This document shows, in pieces, positions 1 to 6,746 of a stretch of 57,796 bases of DNA. The stretch comes from Nocardioides guangzhouensis (lineage in GTDB: Bacteria; Actinomycetota; Actinomycetes; Propionibacteriales; Nocardioidaceae): the NCBI RefSeq assembly GCF_004519545.1, contig NZ_SDKM01000031.1, forward strand, positions 1 to 57,796, written 5' to 3'. The notes beneath the pieces are model-generated. The model had not been told where the DNA came from, did not search any database, and saw nothing but the letters and a program-made list of their open reading frames with translations. A program made the translations under genes and the position numbers. How positions within the stretch are numbered: the first letter of the stretch is position 1; the number at the start of each line of letters is the position of its first letter.

Positions 1-74
1 CCCCGGTTGACCGGGGAATCCTGCGCATGACGGGCAGAATTCCGACCGCCAAGTGCAGGTTTCGCCTGTCAAGG
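1..74 (+). repeat. Left inverted repeat of cassette 1 (truncated by window edge)
   Basis: This 74-base block reappears inverted at 1161-1234 with about 59 of 74 positions identical by hand alignment and no gaps. The outermost part is the right half of an imperfect palindrome, of which the other copy is complete (1211-1242). The inner part reads toward the AbiEi/DUF559-like gene. The window begins inside the palindrome, so the true outer boundary lies upstream. Confidence 0.85.
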
Positions 75-204
75 TCGGGCGAGCTGCGTCGGCTCGTCCT
101 GGGCGGACCCGGTTTTCGTGCACAGGCAGGTGCGCTCAGGCACTTGTCCACAGAAGCTCGGGAGGGCGCGGCGAGACACGCGCTGTTCGGGCGACGCTCC
201 GGCC

Positions 205-1155
205 ATGGAGCAGCGACTGCGGGCAATCTGCGAGGCAGGCGGCGCATTCCTCAGGTCAGACGCCCTTGCTGTGGGGTACGACGACCGGACGATCGCGCGC
301 ATGGTCAAGTACGACGTGTGGCACCGCATCCGATGGGGCGCCTACACCTTCGAGGACATCTGGGCCTCGGCCGACGCGCGTGAACGGCATCGGATCACCT
401 GCCGAGCCGTCGTACGCGCGGCCCGGGCCCCGGTCGTGCTGTCGCACACGAGCGCGGTGCTCGAGTACACGGACACGTTCTGGGGCCTCGATCTGGCCGA
501 CGTCCATGTCACGCGCCTCGACGGACGCACCGGCCGAGCCGAGGCCGGCGTCCGTCAGCACCGTGGCATCGTCATGCCCGGCGACGTGAGCGGATCCGGC
601 GAGCTCCCGGTGATGTCGCCCGACCGGGCTGCGCTCGAGCTCACCACGGTCACCGACACGGAGTCGGCTCTGGTCTCGATCAATGCCATGTTGAACACAG
701 GTGTGGTTGACCTCGAGGACATGCTCCGGCGCTACGAGTCGATGGTCACGTGGCCGCACTCGCTGAAGACTGGTTTGGTGCTCCGCCGGGCCGACGGACG
801 GCTCGAGTCGGCAGGAGAGTCTCGAAGTGACCATCTCTTCTGGTTCCAGGACCTGCCTCGGCCGATACCCCAGTTCCCGATCCACGACGCCTCCGGGCGC
901 CTCGTGGCCAGGCTCGACTTCGCGTGGCCCGCCTTGCGGGTCTGGGTGGAGTTCGACGGCGTCGGCAAGTACACGAAGCACCTCCGTCCCGGCGAGACCA
1001 CGTCTGACGCCGTCATGCGCGAGAAGCGGCGTGAGGACCTCGTCCGTGAGCTGACGGGGTGGATCTGCATCCGGATCACCTGGGCCGACCTCCAGCACCC
1101 TGCTCGCACCGCAGCCCGCATCCGAGCCGCGTTCGCGCAGCAGCGGGCGGCGTGA
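205..1155 (+). CDS. AbiEi-like N-terminal / DUF559-like (Vsr-fold) C-terminal protein, solitary
   Basis: The product has 316 residues. The start was placed at ATG 205, because upstream in-frame codons run into the flanking repeat and give low-quality sequence. Residues about 1-60 resemble the winged-helix domain of type IV AbiEi antitoxins (AGGAFLRSDALAVGYDDRTI, then a W-x-R-x-R-W-G-A-Y stretch). The C-terminal part (about 200-300) looks like the DUF559/Vsr endonuclease fold: E205, D238 and E249-F-D251-G are spaced as in PD-(D/E)xK nucleases. No AbiEii-type toxin partner is adjacent, so an ordinary toxin-antitoxin role is not supported. The gene lies alone between two inverted repeats. Family assignment is good; activity is unknown. 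Confidence 0.8.
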   Translation: MEQRLRAICEAGGAFLRSDALAVGYDDRTIARMVKYDVWHRIRWGAYTFEDIWASADARERHRITCRAVVRAARAPVVLSHTSAVLEYTDTFWGLDLADVHVTRLDGRTGRAEAGVRQHRGIVMPGDVSGSGELPVMSPDRAALELTTVTDTESALVSINAMLNTGVVDLEDMLRRYESMVTWPHSLKTGLVLRRADGRLESAGESRSDHLFWFQDLPRPIPQFPIHDASGRLVARLDFAWPALRVWVEFDGVGKYTKHLRPGETTSDAVMREKRREDLVRELTGWICIRITWADLQHPARTAARIRAAFAQQRAA

Positions 1156-1160
1156 CGCCT

Positions 1161-1242
1161 CCTTGTCAGGCACGTCCTGCACTTGTCAGGCAGAACTTCG
1201 CCCGTCATGCGCAGGATCCCCCGGTTGACCGGGGAATCCTGC
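1161..1242 (-). repeat. Right inverted repeat of cassette 1, with complete palindrome
   Basis: This is the inverted partner of 1-74. Its outer end, 1211-1242, is an imperfect palindrome: two 7-bp stem segments on each side separated by one mismatch, with a TG loop. Inside it, the 10-mer ttgtcaggca occurs twice, 20 bases apart (1163 and 1183). The repeat begins 5 bases after the stop codon of the DUF559-like gene and ends 25 bases before the next gene. The palindrome could also act as a terminator, though it has no T-run. Confidence 0.85.
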
Positions 1243-1267
1243 ACTACACACCCGTACCCTCGAAGAC

Positions 1268-2407
1268 ATGGCTCGGGACGAGATCAAGGACCTCGCGGAC
1301 GAGGAGGCGCGGAGCGCGCTTCGGTTGAAGTGGGGGGAGGTTCCGGCCGGGACGGTGCCGGCGTGGGTGGCGGAGATGGACTACGCCCCGGCGCCCGTGG
1401 TGACCGAGGTGCTGCGGGAGGCGGTCGAGGCGGGGACGACGGGGTACCCGCCGTTCGGAGACCTCGGGGTCGGCGCGGCGTTCTCGGGGTTCGCGCGCCG
1501 GCACTGGGGCCTGGAGGTCGCGCCGGAGGCGACGGTCGTCACCGGCGACGTGGTCGCGGCGATCCGGCTGGCACTGGACACGCTCTGCCCACCGGGGCCG
1601 GTGGTGGTGCCGCTCCCCTGCTACCCGCCGTTCCGCGTGGTCGTCGACCTCTGCGGCCGCCCGCTGGTGCCGGTCGAGACAGACCCCGACGACGACGAGG
1701 CCGTGCTCGACCTGACCGCGGTCGAGCAGGCGTTCCGCGCGGGCGCCCGGACGTTCCTGCTGTGCAGCCCGCACAACCCGCTCGGACGGGTCTGGACGCG
1801 GGGCGAGCTCGAGGCGCTGCGCGACCTCACCCGGCAGTACGGCGTGCGCGTGCTCGCCGACGAGATCCACGGGCCGCTGGTCCTGCCGGGCTCGACCTTC
1901 ACGCCGTACCTCTCCGTCGACCCGACCGCGATCCTGGTGACCTCGGCGTCCAAGGCGTTCAACACTCCCGGTCTCCACTGCGCCCAGCTGGTCACGCTCG
2001 ACGCCGGCGAGCGGGAGCGGCTGCGCGCGCTGCCGATGCCGCTCAACCACGCGTTCACGACGTTCGGCATGCTGGCCACCACCGCCGCGTTCACCGACGG
2101 CGACGGCTGGCTGGCGGCCCTCGTGGAGCGGCTCGACGGCCAGCGACGGCACCTCGCCGACGCGCTCGACGACCACCTGCCGAAGGCCCGGATGCGGCCG
2201 CTGGAGGCGACGTACCTCGCGTGGCTCGACCTCCGCGAGTACGGCGTCGACGACCCCGCCGCGGCCGGGCTGCGGCACGGCGTCCGCGTGGCGCCGGGGA
2301 GCGACTACCACCCCGGGCTGGCCGGGCACGCGCGGATCAACATCGCGACCACGCCGGAGCGCACCCGGCTGGCGGTGCAGCGCCTGGGTGCTGCGCTGGA
2401 GGGGTGA
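1268..2407 (+). CDS. MalY/PatB-type pyridoxal-phosphate aminotransferase (C-S lyase)
   Basis: A fold-type I PLP enzyme of 379 residues, the usual length for the MalY/PatB family. These enzymes cleave cystathionine or cysteine by beta-elimination, or transaminate. Key features are visible: the N-terminal KWGEVPAGTVPAWVAEMDY signature, Tyr60 in TTGYPPFGD, Asn170 in CSPHNPLGR, Asp198 in ADEIHG (pyridine-N contact) and the Schiff-base Lys229 in SASKAFN. It is convergent with the Lrp-type regulator that ends three bases downstream. Substrate cannot be decided: cystathionine beta-lyase is the default guess, and regulatory MalY-like roles are possible. Confidence 0.9.
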   Translation: MARDEIKDLADEEARSALRLKWGEVPAGTVPAWVAEMDYAPAPVVTEVLREAVEAGTTGYPPFGDLGVGAAFSGFARRHWGLEVAPEATVVTGDVVAAIRLALDTLCPPGPVVVPLPCYPPFRVVVDLCGRPLVPVETDPDDDEAVLDLTAVEQAFRAGARTFLLCSPHNPLGRVWTRGELEALRDLTRQYGVRVLADEIHGPLVLPGSTFTPYLSVDPTAILVTSASKAFNTPGLHCAQLVTLDAGERERLRALPMPLNHAFTTFGMLATTAAFTDGDGWLAALVERLDGQRRHLADALDDHLPKARMRPLEATYLAWLDLREYGVDDPAAAGLRHGVRVAPGSDYHPGLAGHARINIATTPERTRLAVQRLGAALEG

Positions 2408-2410
2408 CGG

Positions 2411-2854
2411 TCAGGCGCCGGTGACCGGCCGGTTCTCGTACGGCGTGGACAGCACGATCGTGGTCCGCGTCGCCACGTTCGCGGCCGCCCGGATCCGCGC
2501 CAGCAGGTCCTCGAGGTCCGTCGGCGTCGCCACCCGCACCTTGAGGATGTAGGACTCGTCCCCGGCCACCGACCAGCAGGACTCGATCTCGTTGATCCCG
2601 GACAGCCGGTCGGGCGAGTCGTCCGGCTGGGAAGGGTCGATCGGCCGGATCGAGATGAACGCGGTCAGCGGCAGCCCGATCTGCTCGTGGTCGACGGTGG
2701 CGCCGTACCCCTTGATCAGCCCCCGGCTCTCCAGCCGCTTCACTCGCTGGTGGACCGCCGAGGTGGACAGCCCGGTCGCCTTGCCGAGGTCGGTGTAGGA
2801 CATGCGGCCATCGGCGGCGAGCAGCGTGAGGATCTGGCGGTCGGTGTCTTCCAC
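2411..2854 (-). CDS. Lrp/AsnC family transcriptional regulator
   Basis: This 147-residue protein has the standard Lrp/AsnC layout. An N-terminal winged helix-turn-helix starts at MEDTDRQILTLLAADGRMSY and contains STSAVHQRVKRLESRGLIKGY. A RAM ligand-binding domain follows from about residue 65 (ISIRPIDPSQ, then WSVAGDESYILKVRV). Such proteins usually form octamers that sense amino acids. The gene is convergent with the PatB-like aminotransferase, three bases apart. That suggests, but does not prove, a link to sulfur amino acid metabolism. Confidence 0.92.
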   Translation of the reverse strand: MEDTDRQILTLLAADGRMSYTDLGKATGLSTSAVHQRVKRLESRGLIKGYGATVDHEQIGLPLTAFISIRPIDPSQPDDSPDRLSGINEIESCWSVAGDESYILKVRVATPTDLEDLLARIRAAANVATRTTIVLSTPYENRPVTGA

Positions 2855-2960
2855 AGCGGCACCCTAGCGAAGTCGGGGCACCGCGAACCGCCACGTGAGA
2901 CGCGCCCGGGATCCCAGGAACCCCGCACGCGACCGTACGGCGCGACGTACCCTCTCGCCC

Positions 2961-3731
2961 GTGCCTCTCCGCCCCCGCCGTAGCCACGCTGCCCGCCGTA
3001 GCCACGCTGCCCGCCTCGCCGCCCTCGCCGCCCTCGCCGTCGCCAGCTGCACCCTGCTGGGAGGGCTCGCCGTCCCTGCGTCAGCCACGGCGTCCGCGCA
3101 GACGGGCGGAGGCCGTGCCGAGCGATCCGCGGCCACGGAAGGCGTCTCCGCCAGCGGCCGCACCGTGACGAAGCGGTTCCGGGCGGTCGTCCGCGACCTG
3201 CCGGTGGCGCGCGAGACGCGTGCAGGCTACGACCGCGACCTGTTCGTGCACTGGGTCGACGCCGACGGTGACTGCCGAGACACCCGGGACGAGGTCCTGG
3301 CGCAGGAGTCCCTGGTCGCGGTGAGCGGCTGCGACGTGCAACGCGGGAAGTGGCGCTCCTACTACGACGGCGTCGAGACCCGCGACTCCAGCGACTTCGA
3401 CATCGACCACACCGTGGCGCTGGCGGAGGCGTGGGACTCGGGCGCGAAGCGGTGGACCGCGGACACCCGGGAGCGCTACGCCAACGATCTCGCCGACCGG
3501 CGGTCGCTGGTCGCGGTCAGCGCCTCGTCCAACCGGTCCAAGGGCGACCGGGACCCCGCCGAGTGGCTGCCGGAGCGCGCAACCTGCCGCTACCTGCGCT
3601 ACTGGGCCGTGGTGAAGACCCGCTGGCAGCTGCGCGTGAACCAGGCCGAGAAGGACGTGCTGGTCCGCCGGGCGGCCCGGTGCGACAACCTGCGCCTGTC
3701 GATCCGGGTCGCCCGCGTGGAGTACCGCTGA
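2961..3731 (+). CDS. Secreted HNH-endonuclease family protein (DUF1524/GmrSD C-terminal-like)
   Basis: The start was set at GTG 2961, which gives an Arg-rich n-region, a hydrophobic core (LAALAALAVASCTLLGGLAV) and an A-x-A cleavage site, that is, a Sec signal peptide. An upstream ATG at 2895 would bury it. The mature part carries the conserved FDIDHTVALAEAWDSGA block, in which the Asp-His pair belongs to the HNH metal site, followed by RRSLVAVSASSNRSKGDRDP and EWLP, typical of the actinobacterial secreted HNH family. Total length is 256 residues. Predicted role: extracellular nuclease, possibly for nutrient scavenging (inference). An in-frame 18-bp tandem duplication lies in the signal peptide. 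Confidence 0.87.
   Translation: MPLRPRRSHAARRSHAARLAALAALAVASCTLLGGLAVPASATASAQTGGGRAERSAATEGVSASGRTVTKRFRAVVRDLPVARETRAGYDRDLFVHWVDADGDCRDTRDEVLAQESLVAVSGCDVQRGKWRSYYDGVETRDSSDFDIDHTVALAEAWDSGAKRWTADTRERYANDLADRRSLVAVSASSNRSKGDRDPAEWLPERATCRYLRYWAVVKTRWQLRVNQAEKDVLVRRAARCDNLRLSIRVARVEYR
2976..3011 (+). repeat. 18-bp tandem duplication in signal peptide
   Basis: Two perfect 18-bp copies (2976-2993 and 2994-3011) duplicate six codons, Arg-Arg-Ser-His-Ala-Ala, in the n-region of the secreted HNH protein. The frame is preserved. The likely origin is replication slippage. Confidence 0.9.
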
Positions 3732-3743
3732 GGTCCGGCCGGC

Positions 3744-4352
3744 TCAGCCGGGCGAGCTGAGCCAGGGGTCGGTGAGGTCCAGGAAGGTCGTCTCGCCGAC
3801 GCTCAGCGAATCCATCTCCTTCATCATCGCCGCGACGTCCGGCGGCGGCTCCTTCCGCTCCCCCTCGCGTGCCTCGGCCTCGGAGGTGAAGTAGATCGCC
3901 ATCGTCCACTCACCGTCGTCATGGCCGATCGACAGCGTGCCGAGGATGTCGGGACGGAACGCCGCCCAGTCGGTGTCGTCCTCCGCCATCAGCGCCCGGG
4001 CCCGTTCCGGGTCCGAGGACCTGCCCTGCATGATCTGCACGAAGCCTGCCTGCTCGGGGTCACCGGGCGTGTCCGCGTCGACGGTCTGGCTGTTCTTGAA
4101 CGTCGGCTCGCCGTCGAACACCGACGCCGTCTCCGCCCACCAGGCCCCCTGCTCGGGCCGGTCGCTGTTGGCCTGGGCGGCCTCGGCCGACTCGAACCGG
4201 GCCAGCATCACGGCCCGCCCGTCCGCGGTCACCCCGCCGGTGCTCCCCAGCCAGCCCTGCGCACCGGGTGCGAGGTCGGTCAGCCACGCGTCGAGCCGCG
4301 CCCGCAGCCGTGCCGCGTCCGCGACCTGCCCCTGGATCACCTGCACGAACAT
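3744..4352 (-). CDS. Protein with two dimeric alpha-beta barrel (ABM-like) repeats, function unknown
   Basis: A 202-residue protein that looks like an internal duplication. The N-terminal half opens with MFVQVIQGQVADAARLRARL and the C-terminal half restarts at about residue 100 with FVQIMQGRSSDPERARALM. Both resemble antibiotic-biosynthesis monooxygenase-like or stress-responsive A/B barrel domains, which often occur as dimers. Here two copies would form the barrel in one chain. No catalytic residues can be named. The gene is convergent with the HNH gene, with 12 bases between stops. Existence of the CDS is well supported by codon use; function is open. Confidence 0.75.
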   Translation of the reverse strand: MFVQVIQGQVADAARLRARLDAWLTDLAPGAQGWLGSTGGVTADGRAVMLARFESAEAAQANSDRPEQGAWWAETASVFDGEPTFKNSQTVDADTPGDPEQAGFVQIMQGRSSDPERARALMAEDDTDWAAFRPDILGTLSIGHDDGEWTMAIYFTSEAEAREGERKEPPPDVAAMMKEMDSLSVGETTFLDLTDPWLSSPG

Positions 4353-4519
4353 CTGGATCCTCCCTTCGGCCCCCGCGTCTGCCGACGCTACGCCCGGGCC
4401 ACGACGGGCGGCAGACCCGTGCGGGCAGGCACGGGCGGGTCACTCCCGCCCGGGGTCGGACGGGTCGCGCGACGGCGTCCCGGCAGCGGCCCGGCGCGGC
4501 GCCGCCGTAGCATCGCCGC

Positions 4520-4999
4520 GTGGCACTCGAGATCGGTCCGGAGGACCCCCGCTCCGGCGACGTGGTCGCGCTGCTGGCGCGGCACCTGACCTTCGCCCAC
4601 GAGCACAGCCCGCCGGGGGACGTGCACGCGCTCGACGTGGAGCGGCTGACCGCCCCCGGCATCACGTTCGTCGGTGCCCGGGAGGACGGCGTGCTGCTCG
4701 GGGTCGGCGCGGTCCAGCGGCTCGACGCCACCCACGCGGAGCTCAAGTCGATGCACACGGCGGTCGAGGCCCGCGGACGGGGCGTCGCCCGGGCGATCCT
4801 CTCCCACCTCGTCGCGCTGGCGACCGCACAGGGCTACCGGCAGGTCAGCCTGGAGACCGGGTCGATGGCGGCGTTCGCGCCGGCCCGGGCGCTCTACGCC
4901 GCCGCCGGCTTCACCGAGTGCCCGCCCTTCGGCGACTACGACCCCAGCCGGCACAGCACGTTCATGACGCTGCACCTCCCCGGTGCTGGCCCTGCCTGA
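4520..4999 (+). CDS. GNAT family N-acetyltransferase
   Basis: A 159-residue single-domain GNAT with a GTG start. The acetyl-CoA-binding motif A is visible as HTAVEARGRGVARAILSHLV, preceded by the beta strand AELKSM. Motif B follows with ASLYAAAGF-like sequence (RALYAAAGFTECPPFGDY). It resembles the YsnE/PhnO-like small acetyltransferases. The substrate, a small molecule or protein N-terminus, cannot be told. It lies 36 bases upstream of the exonuclease gene on the same strand and may be cotranscribed with it. Confidence 0.85.
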   Translation: MALEIGPEDPRSGDVVALLARHLTFAHEHSPPGDVHALDVERLTAPGITFVGAREDGVLLGVGAVQRLDATHAELKSMHTAVEARGRGVARAILSHLVALATAQGYRQVSLETGSMAAFAPARALYAAAGFTECPPFGDYDPSRHSTFMTLHLPGAGPA

Positions 5000-5035
5000 C
5001 ACCGGTGCCGGCGCCACTCCCCTAGGCTCCGAGGC

Positions 5036-5977
5036 ATGACCTCGCGCCCGCAGAAGCTCATGCTGCTCGACACCGCCTCGCTCTACTTCCGTGCCTTCTT
5101 CGGGGTGCCGGACACGATGACGGCGCCGGACGGACGACCGGTCAACGCGGTGCGGGGGCTGCTCGACTTCATCAACCGGCTGGTCGGCGAGTACCACCCG
5201 ACGCACCTGGTCTGCTGCTGGGACAACGACTGGCGCCCCCAGTGGCGGGTCGACCTAGTGCCGTCGTACAAGGCGCACCGGGTGGTCAGGGTGAACCCGG
5301 GCGAGACGCCCGACATCGAGGAGGTGCCCGACCCGCTGGAGGCCCAGGTGCCGATCATCGAGGCCACCCTCGAGGCGCTCGGGATCGCGGTGGTCGGCGC
5401 CGACGGGTACGAAGCCGACGACGTGATCGGCACCCTTGCCACGACTGCGACGATGCCGGTCGACATCGTGACCGGTGACCGCGACCTGTTCCAGCTCGTC
5501 GACGACGACGCCGGGGTCCGGGTGCTCTACATCGCCCGCGGCGTCGGCCGGCACGAGCGGGTGACCAACGACGTGGTGCGCGAGAAGTACGCCATCGACG
5601 CGCACCAGTACGCCGACTTCGCCACGCTGCGCGGCGACGCCAGCGACGGCCTCCCCGGAGTCGCCGGCGTCGGCGAGAAGACCGCGGCCACGCTGCTGCA
5701 GCGGTTCGGCGACATCCCCACGATCGTGGCCGCGGCCGAGGACCCCGACGGCGACATGGGACCTGGTCCGCGCGGCAGGATCAAGGCCGCGAGGGACTAC
5801 CTCGCGGTCGCGCCCACCGTGGTCGCGGTGGCCCGCGACATCGCCCTCGACGACACCGACTTCACGCTGCCGCGCAGTCCCGCCGACGCCGACCTGCTGG
5901 CCGCGATCTCGGAGAAGTTCGGGCTCGGCGGCTCGGTCGACCGGCTGCTCGAGACCCTGGCCGGCCTGCCCGCCTGA
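5036..5977 (+). CDS. 5'-3' exonuclease of the FEN / Pol I N-terminal type
   Basis: A 313-residue stand-alone flap-type nuclease, homologous to the 5'-nuclease domain of DNA polymerase I. Metal ligands are in place: Asp12 (LLDTASLYFRAFF), the GYEADDVIG block (E126, D128, D129), TGDRDLFQL (D148, D150) and LRGDASDGLPG (D201, D204), which leads into the helix-3-turn-helix (VAGVGEKTAATLLQRFG). Expected activity is flap and 5' end removal during Okazaki fragment maturation and repair. Actinobacteria commonly carry this as a paralogue of PolA. Confidence 0.92.
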   Translation: MTSRPQKLMLLDTASLYFRAFFGVPDTMTAPDGRPVNAVRGLLDFINRLVGEYHPTHLVCCWDNDWRPQWRVDLVPSYKAHRVVRVNPGETPDIEEVPDPLEAQVPIIEATLEALGIAVVGADGYEADDVIGTLATTATMPVDIVTGDRDLFQLVDDDAGVRVLYIARGVGRHERVTNDVVREKYAIDAHQYADFATLRGDASDGLPGVAGVGEKTAATLLQRFGDIPTIVAAAEDPDGDMGPGPRGRIKAARDYLAVAPTVVAVARDIALDDTDFTLPRSPADADLLAAISEKFGLGGSVDRLLETLAGLPA

Positions 5978-6086
5978 GACGTCCCGCCCGGCCACCGGTT
6001 CCCCACACGGGCCGGCCATGGTCCAGACCAGGTCCACACGTCGGGTCAACATCGCCCCCACGATGTCCACAACACGGTAAACAGGA

Positions 6087-6111
6087 CAGCGGAGAGTCCT
6101 GCTCTCTGCTG
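6087..6111 (+). other. Leader hairpin upstream of the UreF-like gene
   Basis: A 10-bp stem (6087-6096 pairing with 6102-6111, one G-U pair) closes a five-base loop. It ends 22 bases before the start codon of the UreF-like gene and just ahead of its ribosome binding site. It could be a 5'-UTR structure; no known riboswitch class was recognised. Confidence 0.5.
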
Positions 6112-6133
6112 CCATGTGTTCAGGGGGTATGAC

Positions 6134-6697
6134 ATGAACGAGACCTGGCTGCTGAACCTGCTCGCCGAGCGCCGCACCCGTCGCGACACCGACACGGAGC
6201 TCGCCGAGATGAGCTCGACCGTGCACGCCTGCCGCGTGCGCCTGCTGACCGTGACCACCGTCGAGGCCGCGACCGCCGTGGTCGCCCTCAACGCGGTGAC
6301 CAGCGGCGTCGACCGTTTCCCGGTCGCCGACGCCTGGAAGGTCCGCACGCCCGACCCGTACACCCGGATGCTGTCGCGCGAGGAGGGTCGCAGCCTGCTG
6401 GCCCGCGCCGCGGAGTCCTACCCCGAGCTCGTGGCCGAGGTCCGGCCCTGCCCGGTCCCGGTCGCCGTCGGCATCATCGCCGCGACCATGGGCCTCGGTG
6501 CCGAGGACGTCGCCCGGATCGTGGGGTACGACGACATGCGGATGATGCTCTCCGACCACAACCCGGCCGACGCCCACGTCTGGATGCAGCTGCTGCTCCC
6601 GGACATCAAGGCCATGGGACGGCAGGTCGCGCACCTCGACGACCCGATGCGGATCCCGGCCACCGGCGCCGCCCTCCTCGGGGCGTTCGCCAGCTGA
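6134..6697 (+). CDS. UreF-like (urease accessory family) protein, orphan
   Basis: This 187-residue product starts at ATG 6134, preceded by CAGGGGG at a good distance; a GTG at 6116 is less likely. The middle and C-terminal parts read like actinobacterial UreF: DAWKVRTPDPYTRMLSREEG plus RSLLARAA, then PVPVAVGIIAATMGL, then VGYDD, and the terminal DDPMRIPATGAALLGAFA. The glycine-rich N-terminal signature of true UreF (SGGHAHSGG-like) is absent and the protein is shorter than UreF. No urease structural or other accessory gene lies in the window. It may be a divergent or repurposed GTPase-activating UreF relative. The match is from memory of the family and needs a profile search. Confidence 0.55.
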   Translation: MNETWLLNLLAERRTRRDTDTELAEMSSTVHACRVRLLTVTTVEAATAVVALNAVTSGVDRFPVADAWKVRTPDPYTRMLSREEGRSLLARAAESYPELVAEVRPCPVPVAVGIIAATMGLGAEDVARIVGYDDMRMMLSDHNPADAHVWMQLLLPDIKAMGRQVAHLDDPMRIPATGAALLGAFAS

Positions 6698-6704
6698 GAT
6701 GCCA

Positions 6705-6735
6705 CCGGTGGGCCCGTGGTGTGCGGGTCCACCGG
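6705..6735 (+). terminator. Bidirectional terminator between UreF-like gene and helY
   Basis: A 12-bp stem (6705-6716 with 6724-6735, one G-U pair) and a seven-base loop sit in the 49-base gap between two convergent genes. There is no clear T-run, which is common for actinobacterial terminators. Confidence 0.6.
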
Positions 6736-6746
6736 CCTCAGCGGCT

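Noticed and set aside
205..1155. Complete type IV AbiE toxin-antitoxin system
   Set aside because: No AbiEii nucleotidyltransferase toxin lies beside either AbiEi-like gene.
256..1182. Minus-strand open frame across the AbiEi/DUF559-like gene
   Set aside because: Its translation is low-complexity Arg/Gly/Val sequence, with no domain, and it would run into the flanking repeat.
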